Shown: positions 19,470-26,169 of the stretch, piece after piece
Layout: each line of letters starts with the position of its first letter
How positions within the stretch are numbered: position 1 is the first letter of the stretch
DNA from: Lysobacter prati
GTDB taxonomy: Bacteria; Pseudomonadota; Gammaproteobacteria; Xanthomonadales; Xanthomonadaceae
Assembly: GCF_009765215.1 (NCBI RefSeq)
Contig: NZ_VLNV01000015.1
Location: 1 to 34,606 of the forward strand
Direction: 5' to 3'
DNA: 34,606 bases
Notes under the pieces: model-generated
Seen by the model: the letters and a program-made list of their open reading frames with translations, nothing else
What the model was told of the DNA's origin: nothing
Database searches by the model: none
Program-made: the position numbers and the translations under genes

Positions 19470-20072
19470 CTACCGAATCGCCCTGCGCGCGGAAGTTCGG
19501 GCGGCACCCGTGAACCCGAAGACGTTGAGTTCGATCACCACGAAGGCGACCAGCCACAACAGCGCGTCCCAGGTGTCCAGCCAGGCGGCGTGCGGATCCT
19601 GCCCGTCGATACCCATCGCCGCCCAGGTCAGCATGAAACCGATCAGCGCCACGTAGAGCAGCGACGCAGCGAGACGGCGAAGCCGGTGCAGGCGCAGCGC
19701 ACCTGGCGGCAGGCGAACTTCCAGCTCGAGCAGCGCGATCACGCCCAACCAGACCATCTCGTTGGCGAAATCCAGCCAGACCCGCTCCAGCGCATAACCC
19801 ACGACCGCGACCACCACCGCCACCGCGGCCAGCGCGCGCACCCCATGCAGCAACGGCAGCCACCGCCGCGGCAATGGCCAGCCACCGGTCTCCCACTCGA
19901 ACAGAAGCAGCAGCACGAACCACGCCGCGGTATCGATCAGTTCGGTGACCCGACCATAGAGCGCGTACAGCACGACATCGCCGGCCAGCAACGCGTAGAC
20001 CAGCCATTTGAATACGACAAAGCCGCGGTGTGGCCGCGGCTTTGTCGTTGCGTCGGCGCGAACGCCGGCCAT
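19470..20072 (-). CDS. Six-helix membrane protein of unknown function
   Basis: Up to 200 residues with six predicted transmembrane helices: WLVYALLAGDVVLYALYG, LIDTAAWFVLLLLFEW, ALAAVAVVVAVVGYAL, FANEMVWLGVIALLELEV, LAASLLYVALIGFML and ALLWLVAFVVIELNVFGF. No enzyme motif was recognised; the layout resembles a voltage-sensor-like or small integral membrane protein, which is only a comparison. The start is unresolved. The only in-frame ATG (20072) would make residues of the N-terminus from the gltA terminator stem and has no good ribosome site. The hydrophobic part begins after the stem, where only TTG or GTG codons are available. It lies downstream of gltA and convergent with the preceding plus-strand gene (35-base gap). 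Confidence 0.65.
   Translation of the reverse strand: MAGVRADATTKPRPHRGFVVFKWLVYALLAGDVVLYALYGRVTELIDTAAWFVLLLLFEWETGGWPLPRRWLPLLHGVRALAAVAVVVAVVGYALERVWLDFANEMVWLGVIALLELEVRLPPGALRLHRLRRLAASLLYVALIGFMLTWAAMGIDGQDPHAAWLDTWDALLWLVAFVVIELNVFGFTGAARTSARRAIR
20014..20048 (-). terminator. Intrinsic terminator of gltA
   Basis: A perfect 15-bp inverted repeat (ACGACAAAGCCGCGG at 20014-20028 and its complement at 20034-20048) has a 5-base loop, 41 bases past the gltA stop. The minus-strand 3' arm ends CTTTGTCGT and continues ATTC, so the U-tract is imperfect. It overlaps the longest reading frame of the next gene. Confidence 0.8.
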
Positions 20073-20088
20073 GTGCGCGAGCGGAGCC

Positions 20089-21387
20089 TCAGCGCTTGCC
20101 GGCGTCGACGTAGTCGCGCTGCGGCGAACCGATGTAGATCTGGCGCGGACGGCCGATCTTGTTCTCCGGATCGTTCTGCTGCTCCAGCCAATGCGCGACC
20201 CAGCCCGCGGTGCGGGCGATGGCGAACATCACCGTGAACATTTCCACCGGGATGCCAAGCGCCTTGTAGATGATGCCCGAGTAGAAATCGACGTTCGGAT
20301 AGAGCTTGCGCTGCACGAAGTACTCGTCCTTCAGCGCCGCCTCTTCCAGCTTCATCGCCACTTCCAGCAGCGGATCGTTGACGCCCAGCTCGCCGAGCAC
20401 CTTGTGGGTCATCTCGCGGATGATCTTCGCGCGCGGATCGAAGTTCTTGTAGACGCGGTGGCCGAAGCCCATCAGGCGGAAGCCCGACTCCTTGTCCTTG
20501 GCCTTGGCGACGGCCGAACCGACGTTCTCCGGACGGCCGATTTCCTCGAGCATCTTCAGCACGGCTTCGTTGGCACCGCCGTGCGCCGGGCCCCACAGCG
20601 CGGCAACGCCGGCGGCGACGCACGCGTACGGGTTGGCACCGGTGGAACCGACCAGGCGCACGGTCGAGGTCGACGCGTTCTGCTCGTGGTCGGCGTGCAG
20701 GATGAAGAGCAGGTCCAGCGCCTTGGCGGCGACCGGGCTGAGCTCCAGCGGCTCGCTCGGCACTTCCTTCATCATGTGCAGGAAGCGCGTGGTGTATTCG
20801 AGGTTGTTCTTCGGATAGCGCATCGGCCAGCCGATCGAATAACGATGGCAGGCAGCGGCAATCGTCGGCACCTTGGCGATCAGGCGGATCGCGGCCAGAC
20901 GGCGCTGTTCCGGATCTTCCAGGTCGAGATCGTTGTGGTAGAAGCTCGCCATCGAACCGAGCATGCCGACCAGCATCGCCATCGGATGGGCATCGTGGCG
21001 GAAGCCGTACAGGAACGTGCGGAAGGCCTCGTGCATCATCGTGTGATGCGTGACTTCGTGCTCGAACTTGGCGAATTCGCCCTGGTTCGGCAGCTCACCG
21101 TTCATCAGCAGGTAGGCGACTTCGAGGAAGCTCGAATGCTCGGCCAGCTGGTCGATCGGGTAACCGCGGTACAGCAGCACGCCGGCATCGCCATCGATGT
21201 AGGTGATCGCCGACTTGCAGCTGGCGGTGGCGGTGAAGCCGTTGTCGTAGGTGAAAGCGCCGGTTTCCTTCGGCAGCTTGCCAATGTCGATGCAGGGCTG
21301 GCCAAGGACCGGATGGTGGACCGGCAGGGTCACGGTCTTGTCGCCAGCGGTCAGGGAGACCTGGTCGAACTTGTTCGAATCGGACAC
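20089..21387 (-). CDS. gltA: Citrate synthase (type II)
   Basis: 432-residue TCA-cycle enzyme condensing oxaloacetate with acetyl-CoA. Catalytic residues are in place: H269 ([13 protein letters not shown]), H310 ([15 protein letters not shown]) and D367 (PNVDFYSG), matching H264, H305 and D362 of the E. coli enzyme. The length and N-terminal beta domain are those of the hexameric, usually NADH-inhibited gram-negative type. The start is a GTG (VSDSNKFDQ) preceded by GAGGAG; the frame remains open 152 codons upstream through repeat-bearing DNA but has no coding character there. A terminator with a 15-bp stem follows. Confidence 0.97.
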   Translation of the reverse strand: MSDSNKFDQVSLTAGDKTVTLPVHHPVLGQPCIDIGKLPKETGAFTYDNGFTATASCKSAITYIDGDAGVLLYRGYPIDQLAEHSSFLEVAYLLMNGELPNQGEFAKFEHEVTHHTMMHEAFRTFLYGFRHDAHPMAMLVGMLGSMASFYHNDLDLEDPEQRRLAAIRLIAKVPTIAAACHRYSIGWPMRYPKNNLEYTTRFLHMMKEVPSEPLELSPVAAKALDLLFILHADHEQNASTSTVRLVGSTGANPYACVAAGVAALWGPAHGGANEAVLKMLEEIGRPENVGSAVAKAKDKESGFRLMGFGHRVYKNFDPRAKIIREMTHKVLGELGVNDPLLEVAMKLEEAALKDEYFVQRKLYPNVDFYSGIIYKALGIPVEMFTVMFAIARTAGWVAHWLEQQNDPENKIGRPRQIYIGSPQRDYVDAGKR

Positions 21388-21486
21388 GACGAAACACTCC
21401 TCAAGTCTGCGTGCCTGCCGCACAGGCAGGCCGGGCACGAGTGGGCCACAAATGGGCACGGGGTCACGGCAGAACATGGCCGAACC

Positions 21487-21505
21487 GCGATAGTGAATTA
21501 TCGCA
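21487..21505 (-). promoter_or_regulatory. Candidate extended -10 promoter of gltA within an inverted repeat
   Basis: GCGATA (21487-21492) and TATCGC (21499-21504) are a perfect 6-bp inverted repeat. On the minus strand this reads TGCGATAAT, an extended -10 (TGn plus GATAAT), about 110 bases before the gltA GTG. No good -35 is seen, as expected for extended -10 promoters. The symmetry could also be a repressor site over the -10. Confidence 0.5.
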
Positions 21506-21649
21506 CAACGCCCTGGAGCCAAGGCTCGGACTTTGGTCGGCTTGCGCCTCGCGATCGCAACGGTGCGTCGCGTCCGCGGGTCCGGGCCGTCGGGACGACG
21601 GTCACCAGGCGGCCTTGCCGGGCCGACCGACAGCCAATGGCCAAAAACG

Positions 21650-21674
21650 GCAACGGCCGCCTTTCGGCAGCCGC
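21650..21674. repeat. 25-base intergenic repeat, copy 1
   Basis: Identical to 21771-21795 over 25 bases. On the minus strand it folds as CGGCTGCC-GAAA-GGCGGCCG, an 8-bp stem with one G-U wobble and a GAAA tetraloop (21654-21673). The wobble would be a C-A mismatch on the plus strand, so the minus-strand RNA folds better. Confidence 0.75.
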
Positions 21675-21770
21675 AGGGGGGAAGGCCCGGGTACGGCGCG
21701 GCCCGGGCCGAGAATCGCCCGCCTGGCCGTGACTTCAAGCCGAGGCACGCGCCACCGATCACGCAAGACA

Positions 21771-21795
21771 GCAACGGCCGCCTTTCGGCAGCCGC
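21771..21795. repeat. 25-base intergenic repeat, copy 2
   Basis: Second exact copy, 121 bases downstream of the first and in the same orientation, with the same hairpin and GAAA loop. Flanking sequences are unrelated apart from a shared CA-rich lead-in, so the repeat unit is close to these limits. Confidence 0.75.
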
Positions 21796-21892
21796 TGCGG
21801 ATATCCTGATCGTCGTGCTTGCACTTGGCTGTGCTTGCGGCACGAGCCAAATACGCTACGGCTCCCTCGCTTCGCTCGGGATGACCTTTCGG

Positions 21893-21915
21893 AAAAGCCG
21901 TGCCCGAAGCACGGC
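21893..21915 (-). terminator. Intrinsic terminator of rpmE2
   Basis: GCCGTGC (21897-21903) and GCACGGC (21909-21915) pair perfectly. On the minus strand the stem is followed by TTTTCC, a usable U-tract. It begins 9 bases after the rpmE2 stop. Confidence 0.85.
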
Positions 21916-21923
21916 CCGGAAGA

Positions 21924-22169
21924 TCACTTCTGGGCGTAGCGCTTGCGGAACTTGTCGACGCGACCGCTGGTATCCATGATCTTGTGCTTGCCCGTGTAGA
22001 ACGGGTGCGAAGCCGAGCTGATGTCGACCTTGATCAGCGGATACTCATTGCCGTCTTCCCACTTGATCGATTCCTTGCTGCCAAGGGTCGAGCGGGTCAG
22101 GAACTGGAAGTCGGTGGTCACGTCTTGGAACACGACTTCGCGGTATTCGGGATGGATGCCGGCCTTCAT
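21924..22169 (-). CDS. rpmE2: Ribosomal protein L31, type B
   Basis: 81-residue 50S ribosomal protein. The opening [27 protein letters not shown]... and the C-terminal [28 protein letters not shown] are the type B L31 signature. It has no cysteine, so it lacks the zinc ribbon of type A L31; in several bacteria type B replaces type A when zinc is scarce. The ATG is preceded by GGTGAG; an in-frame ATG four codons upstream is less likely. It has its own well-formed promoter and terminator, so it is a single-gene unit. I see no obvious Zur-type palindrome upstream. Confidence 0.96.
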   Translation of the reverse strand: MKAGIHPEYREVVFQDVTTDFQFLTRSTLGSKESIKWEDGNEYPLIKVDISSASHPFYTGKHKIMDTSGRVDKFRKRYAQK

Positions 22170-22203
22170 GGCACTCACCAATCTTTAAGCGGGAAAGCGC
22201 GGA

Positions 22204-22232
22204 AGTATAGCGGCCCCGCCCGGTCCGGGCAA
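22204..22232 (-). promoter_or_regulatory. Sigma-70 promoter of rpmE2
   Basis: On the minus strand, TTGCCC (22227-22232), a 17-base spacer and TATACT (22204-22209) form a near-consensus promoter about 35 bases before the rpmE2 ATG. It lies between the nucleoside hydrolase stop and rpmE2. Confidence 0.75.
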
Positions 22233-22252
22233 GTCCGAAATACGCCCTTTGC

Positions 22253-23188
22253 TCAACCGGCCGCCAGGGCGTCGCGGATCAGGTCCTCAAGGCGGGCCTG
22301 GTCGTAGCGCAACAGGATCCGGGTCCCGTCCGGGCGGCCACTCTGGCGCTGCCAGTCGACCACGGTCATGCCGCGGGCATGGCCATGGCCCAGCTCGATC
22401 GCCAGCGGGCGCTGCGCCTCTTCCAGCACCCCGTCCGGGGCCAGGGCGAAGGCCATCGCGTAGGCATCGGCCGAGTGCCAGTAATCGCCGCGGCGGTCGG
22501 CCGACCATTCGCGGGTTTTCTTCGAGATGCGCTCGTAGAAGCGGGCGCGCTCCGAATCGGCGCGCAGCCATTCCTCGACCCGCTCGTGATGCAGGCCGTG
22601 GGCAATCGTGCCCTCCCAGTCCGCCAAGTCGATACGAGGGAAGGCTTCGAAGACGATATGCGCTGCTTCGGGATCGAAATAGATATTGAACTCGGCCGCC
22701 GGGGTGATGTTGCCGTGACCCGTGACCGCACCGCCCATCACCACGAAACGCGCCACGCGCTCAGGCAGTGTCGGATCGAGCTTGAGGGCGAGTGCGATGT
22801 TCGTCAGCGGACCCAAAGCGACCAGCAGCAGCTTGCCAGCGTGCTCGTGCGACAGGCGCAGGATCGCCAGCGCGGCATGTTCGGCCTGTACCTGCTGGCG
22901 CGCCGGCTCGTAGCCGACGTCACCGAACCCGTCCTGGCCGTGCACGTAGCCCGCATCCGGCGCCGGATGCAGCAGCGGCCCGGCACAGCCGGCGAACACC
23001 GGTACGTCGACGCCGGCGACCTCGCACAACTTGAGCGCGTTGGCCACGGTGTGCCGCAGGCCGACATTGCCGGCGGCGATGGTCAGGCCAACGACGTCGT
23101 GGTGTGGATCGTTGAAGGCCAGCAGCAGGGCCAGCGCGTCGTCGACGCCCGGGTCGGTATCGATCAGCAGGGGGATCTTTTCGCTCAT
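22253..23188 (-). CDS. Nucleoside hydrolase (inosine-uridine preferring family)
   Basis: 311-residue enzyme that cleaves the N-glycosidic bond of ribonucleosides, releasing base and ribose for salvage. The calcium-binding D-T-D-P-G-V-D-D motif is at 10-17 (PLLIDTDPGVDDALALL). Other family features are LGPLTNIALAL, VVMGGAVTGHGNITPAAEFNIYFDPEAA (ribose-binding E-F-N and D), and HSADAYAMAFALAPD with the late Asp ligand. The ATG at MSEKIPLL fits; the longer frame overlaps cutC. It follows cutC by 37 bases on the same strand. No signal peptide is seen, so it is probably cytosolic. Base specificity cannot be read from sequence. Confidence 0.93.
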   Translation of the reverse strand: MSEKIPLLIDTDPGVDDALALLLAFNDPHHDVVGLTIAAGNVGLRHTVANALKLCEVAGVDVPVFAGCAGPLLHPAPDAGYVHGQDGFGDVGYEPARQQVQAEHAALAILRLSHEHAGKLLLVALGPLTNIALALKLDPTLPERVARFVVMGGAVTGHGNITPAAEFNIYFDPEAAHIVFEAFPRIDLADWEGTIAHGLHHERVEEWLRADSERARFYERISKKTREWSADRRGDYWHSADAYAMAFALAPDGVLEEAQRPLAIELGHGHARGMTVVDWQRQSGRPDGTRILLRYDQARLEDLIRDALAAG

Positions 23189-23225
23189 GGCTCGATTATG
23201 GCCGGGAAGATGACAAGCCTGCACG

Positions 23226-23957
23226 TCAGGCCGCATCAAGCTCCGCACGCAGGACGCGGACGCGATCGGCATCGCTCTGCAGCCAGCGCGCATCAAGGCC
23301 GACAATGCCCAGGCTGACATGACGCATGCGCGAGTCGAGAAGCACTTTCGCGGACGCATGGAATTCGTCGGCGCCGCTGCGGGTCACCAGTTCGGCGAGG
23401 TTGTCTTCGCTGATGCCCGCGCCCGCCATCACGCGGATGCGCTGATCGGCCTGCCGCACCAGCGCCGCGATCGTGTCGGCACCTTCGGGCGCAGTCGATT
23501 GCGCGCCCGAGGTGAGCACGCGCTCGCATCCCAGCGCGATCACCGCCTCCAGGGCCTGCACCTGGTCGCGGGCGACGTCGAAGGCGCGGTGGAAGGTGAT
23601 CCCCAGCGCGCCAGCAGCCGAGATCAATTCGCCGCAGACCGCCGTATCCACGGAGCCATCGTCGGCGAGTGCGCCGATGACGACTCCGTCGCAACCCAGC
23701 CGCACGCACGACTCGATGTCGCGCAGCATGACCTCGCGCTCGAGGGCGTCGTAGAGGAAGTCACCGGCGCGTGGCCGGATCAGCACGTACAGGGGGATGC
23801 GCAGGCGTTCGCGCGCAAGCGCGATCGTGCCGTATGACGGCGTGCAGCCGCCGTCGCCGAGGTTTTCGCACAACTCGATGCGGTCAGCGCCGCCCTCCTG
23901 CGCCGCCAAAGCCGAGGGCAGCGAGTTGGCGGCGATCTCCAGCAACCGACGGGTCAT
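23226..23957 (-). CDS. cutC: CutC family protein
   Basis: 243-residue TIM-barrel protein of the CutC family. Conserved stretches are LEIAANSLPSALAAQEGGADRIELCENLGDGG (residues about 6-37), LIRPRAGDFLY, FHRAFDV, RVLTSGA and VMAGAGI near the C-terminus. CutC was first linked to copper tolerance in E. coli, but a direct copper role is disputed and its reaction is unknown. The start overlaps the stop of the asparaginase-like gene (ATGA), so the two are translationally coupled. The reading frame extends far upstream in that gene's shadow and is not coding there. Confidence 0.93.
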   Translation of the reverse strand: MTRRLLEIAANSLPSALAAQEGGADRIELCENLGDGGCTPSYGTIALARERLRIPLYVLIRPRAGDFLYDALEREVMLRDIESCVRLGCDGVVIGALADDGSVDTAVCGELISAAGALGITFHRAFDVARDQVQALEAVIALGCERVLTSGAQSTAPEGADTIAALVRQADQRIRVMAGAGISEDNLAELVTRSGADEFHASAKVLLDSRMRHVSLGIVGLDARWLQSDADRVRVLRAELDAA

Positions 23958-24961
23958 TTCTGTTCCGTCGTGTAGACCGAGGCCGATTCGTGCAGCTGAT
24001 CGTGCGGCCCCTTGCCACCATCGTGCAGCGCGTAGACGAAGCCCTTGTGCAATGCGAACGCACCGACCTCGCCGTCGCGGTTGAGCGCGAGGAAGCACAC
24101 CTGAAGCTGCTTGCTCGCCTCCGGCCGCTTGCGCACGACGCGCTCGATCGCTTCGCGACAGGCATCGGCCGGCGACCGGCCCTGACGCATCAGCTCTACA
24201 ACGAGGAAGCTGGCGGCGTTGCGCACCATCTCCTCGCCGACGCCCGAGGCGGTGGCCGCGCCTACTTCGTTGTCGACATACAGGCCAGCGCCGATGATCG
24301 GACTGTCGCCGACCCGGCCGTGCAGCTTCCAGGCCATGCCGCTGGTGGTGCACGCGCCGGCCAGGCGGCCCTGGGCGTCGAGGGCGAGGATACCGAGGGT
24401 GTCGTGGTTGCTCTTGTCGCCCGGTCGCTGCTGACGTTCGGCATTGATCTGCGGCGTGTATTGCGCGGTTTTGAGCCATTCGCGCCAGGCCTGGCGCGCC
24501 TGGTCGGTCAGCAGCGGCGTTTTCTCGAAGCCCTGGGCGACGGCGAACTGCTGCGCGCCGGCGCCGACCAGCATCACGTGCGGCGTCTTCTCCATCACCG
24601 CGCGCGCCACCGATACCGGGTGGGCGATGTCCTCCAGCGCGGCGACCGCACCGCAGCGGCCGTCGCCATCCATGATGCTGGCATCGAGGGTGAGTACACC
24701 ATCGCGATCGGGATTGCCGCAGCGTCCGACGGTCGGATTGCACAGGTCGGCCTCGGCCCAGCGCGCGCCGGCTTCGACCGCATCGAGCGCGCTGCCGCCG
24801 TTGCCGAGCACGCGCCATGCAGCGGCGTTGGCGCCGACGCCGAAATCCCAGGTCGACACGACGCGGGCACGATTCGTCGTCGCAGCGGCGCCGGCGTTGG
24901 GCAAGGCCAGCGCGCCGGCGGCGAGCAGGGAGGACTGGAGGAACTGGCGACGACTGGTCAT
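23954..24961 (-). CDS. Tat-exported glycosylasparaginase-like Ntn-hydrolase
   Basis: 335-residue enzyme of the N4-(beta-N-acetylglucosaminyl)-L-asparaginase family, which cuts the GlcNAc-Asn bond of degraded N-glycoproteins. The precursor should self-cleave before T188 in H186-D187-T188 (SNHDTLGILALDAQG), giving alpha and beta chains. Family stretches include NPTVGRCGNPDRDGVLTLDASIMDG, GAVAALEDIAHPVSVARAVME and GRVGDSPIIGAGLYVDNEVGAATASGVGE. The N-terminus MTSRRQFLQSSLLAAGALAL is a twin-arginine (Tat) signal, so it acts in the periplasm or outside after folding. GGGAG precedes the ATG. It is coupled to cutC. Isoaspartyl peptidase is the alternative, but the GlcNAc-type features fit better. 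Confidence 0.88.
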   Translation of the reverse strand: MTSRRQFLQSSLLAAGALALPNAGAAATTNRARVVSTWDFGVGANAAAWRVLGNGGSALDAVEAGARWAEADLCNPTVGRCGNPDRDGVLTLDASIMDGDGRCGAVAALEDIAHPVSVARAVMEKTPHVMLVGAGAQQFAVAQGFEKTPLLTDQARQAWREWLKTAQYTPQINAERQQRPGDKSNHDTLGILALDAQGRLAGACTTSGMAWKLHGRVGDSPIIGAGLYVDNEVGAATASGVGEEMVRNAASFLVVELMRQGRSPADACREAIERVVRKRPEASKQLQVCFLALNRDGEVGAFALHKGFVYALHDGGKGPHDQLHESASVYTTEQK

Positions 24962-25030
24962 GGCACTCCCCTACTGCAGGAGCGGGTCGCCCCTGCCGCG
25001 TTGTCAGAACACGTTCTCAGGTCACGTGGC

Positions 25031-26062
25031 TCAGAAGCCCGAATGGCGCTCGTAGTACCAGGCCGCGGCGCCGACCAGGCCGAGCTGGCCATGGTCGACC
25101 AGCCACACCGGCACGCGCGCCAGCACTTCGCCCAGCACGCCCTTGTTGCGGAAGCGTGCGGCGAACTGGCTCTCGAGCAGGAACGGCCGGATCTGCGCCG
25201 GGATGCCACCGGCCAGGTACACCGCGTCCGCGCCGAAGGTGACCGCGAGATCGCCGGCGAGGCTGCCGAGGAGCGCGCAGAACAACTGCAGCGTCTCCAC
25301 GGCGTGCGCATCCGTGCCCGCCTGGGCCGCAGCGGCTATCGCTTCGGGGTTGTCCAGCGTCGCCGGGACGCCGTCGAGTTCGCACAAGGCCCGGTAGGTG
25401 TTGACCAGCCCGGGACCCGACAGCACGCGCTCGTTGTCGACGTGCGGCCAGCGCTGCAGGAGATGGCGCACCAGATCGAGTTCGCGCTCGGTACCTGCAG
25501 CCAGTGCGGCATGCCCGGCCTCGCTGGCGAGCACGCGCAACGGGGCGCGCTGCTGCGCACCGGGCAGGCACAGCGCCGCGCCGAAGCCGGTGCCTGGGCC
25601 CAGCACCAGCGCCGGGCCATTGCTGGCCCTGCTGTTTGAACTGGTGCCCGGGCCGCAGACGCGCGTCATCGTCGCGGCATCGACGTATGACATCGCGCAG
25701 GCCACCGCCTCGAAATCGTTGAGCAGGGCCAGGTGGGTAACACCGGCGGCCTCGCGTGTGCTGCGCACCGACACCGGCCACTGCAGGTTGCTGTTGATCA
25801 GCGTGTCGCCTTCGAGGCGGCCAGCTATCGCCACCACGGCGTGGGTGCGCTCGGCGGCGAACTCGCCGGCGAAATGGTCGAGGATCGCCGCCAGGCTCGG
25901 GTACTCGGCGCAGGCATAACGGCGGTACTGCAGCACGTCGACCTTGCCGTCGGCTCCCACTCGGACCAGTCCCAGCCGTGCGTGCGTACCGCCCACATCG
26001 GCGGCAATGAACGGCGGGGCGCCTTGGCGGACGGCGGACTCTTTTGCGGGATCGGCAATCAC
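25031..26062 (-). CDS. glk: Glucokinase (Glk family)
   Basis: About 343-residue cytosolic kinase making glucose-6-phosphate. The ATP-binding opening is FIAADVGGTHARLGLV (D22, G24-T26). It has LLNDFEAVACAMSY with the catalytic-region Asp, GPGTGFGAAL, and SEAGHAALA with the glucose-binding Glu and His; the C-terminus has AVYLAGGIPAQIRPFL. These are the non-ROK Glk signatures (PF02685). The start is uncertain: the GTG at VIADPAKES is my choice, and another GTG 15 codons upstream (base 26107) is possible; there is no ATG in this frame before the domain. It lies downstream of recG and upstream of the asparaginase gene in the same direction. Confidence 0.9.
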   Translation of the reverse strand: MIADPAKESAVRQGAPPFIAADVGGTHARLGLVRVGADGKVDVLQYRRYACAEYPSLAAILDHFAGEFAAERTHAVVAIAGRLEGDTLINSNLQWPVSVRSTREAAGVTHLALLNDFEAVACAMSYVDAATMTRVCGPGTSSNSRASNGPALVLGPGTGFGAALCLPGAQQRAPLRVLASEAGHAALAAGTERELDLVRHLLQRWPHVDNERVLSGPGLVNTYRALCELDGVPATLDNPEAIAAAAQAGTDAHAVETLQLFCALLGSLAGDLAVTFGADAVYLAGGIPAQIRPFLLESQFAARFRNKGVLGEVLARVPVWLVDHGQLGLVGAAAWYYERHSGF

Positions 26063-26169
26063 GGAATGCGGTGGGACGACCGGGGGTCGGACTGCGCATG
26101 ATGCCACTGTGGTGTTAAGACCGACCGGCACACCGGCAGCCTTCTGACGGCCGGAGGGCAAAAAACTCG

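Larger units (their letters stand above)
21388..21923. other. Non-coding region between gltA and rpmE2
   Basis: 536 bases with no credible gene. From the gltA side it holds the leader, the inverted repeat with the candidate promoter (21487-21504), two copies of a 25-base hairpin-forming repeat (21650-21674 and 21771-21795), and a TCCCTCGC-TTC-GCTCGGGA stretch near 21863 that resembles widespread proteobacterial intergenic repeats. The rpmE2 terminator comes last. Open frames here are short or unlike proteins. Confidence 0.7.

Noticed and set aside
21863-21882. Possible gene or promoter in the TCCCTCGC-TTC-GCTCGGGA stretch
   Set aside because: It resembles a common intergenic repeat of proteobacteria and has no reading frame or promoter hexamers attached to it.
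23958-24818. Upstream extension of the cutC frame
   Set aside because: The extension overlaps the asparaginase-like gene and is Arg/Gly-rich. The conserved CutC N-terminus starts at the coupled ATG (23957).
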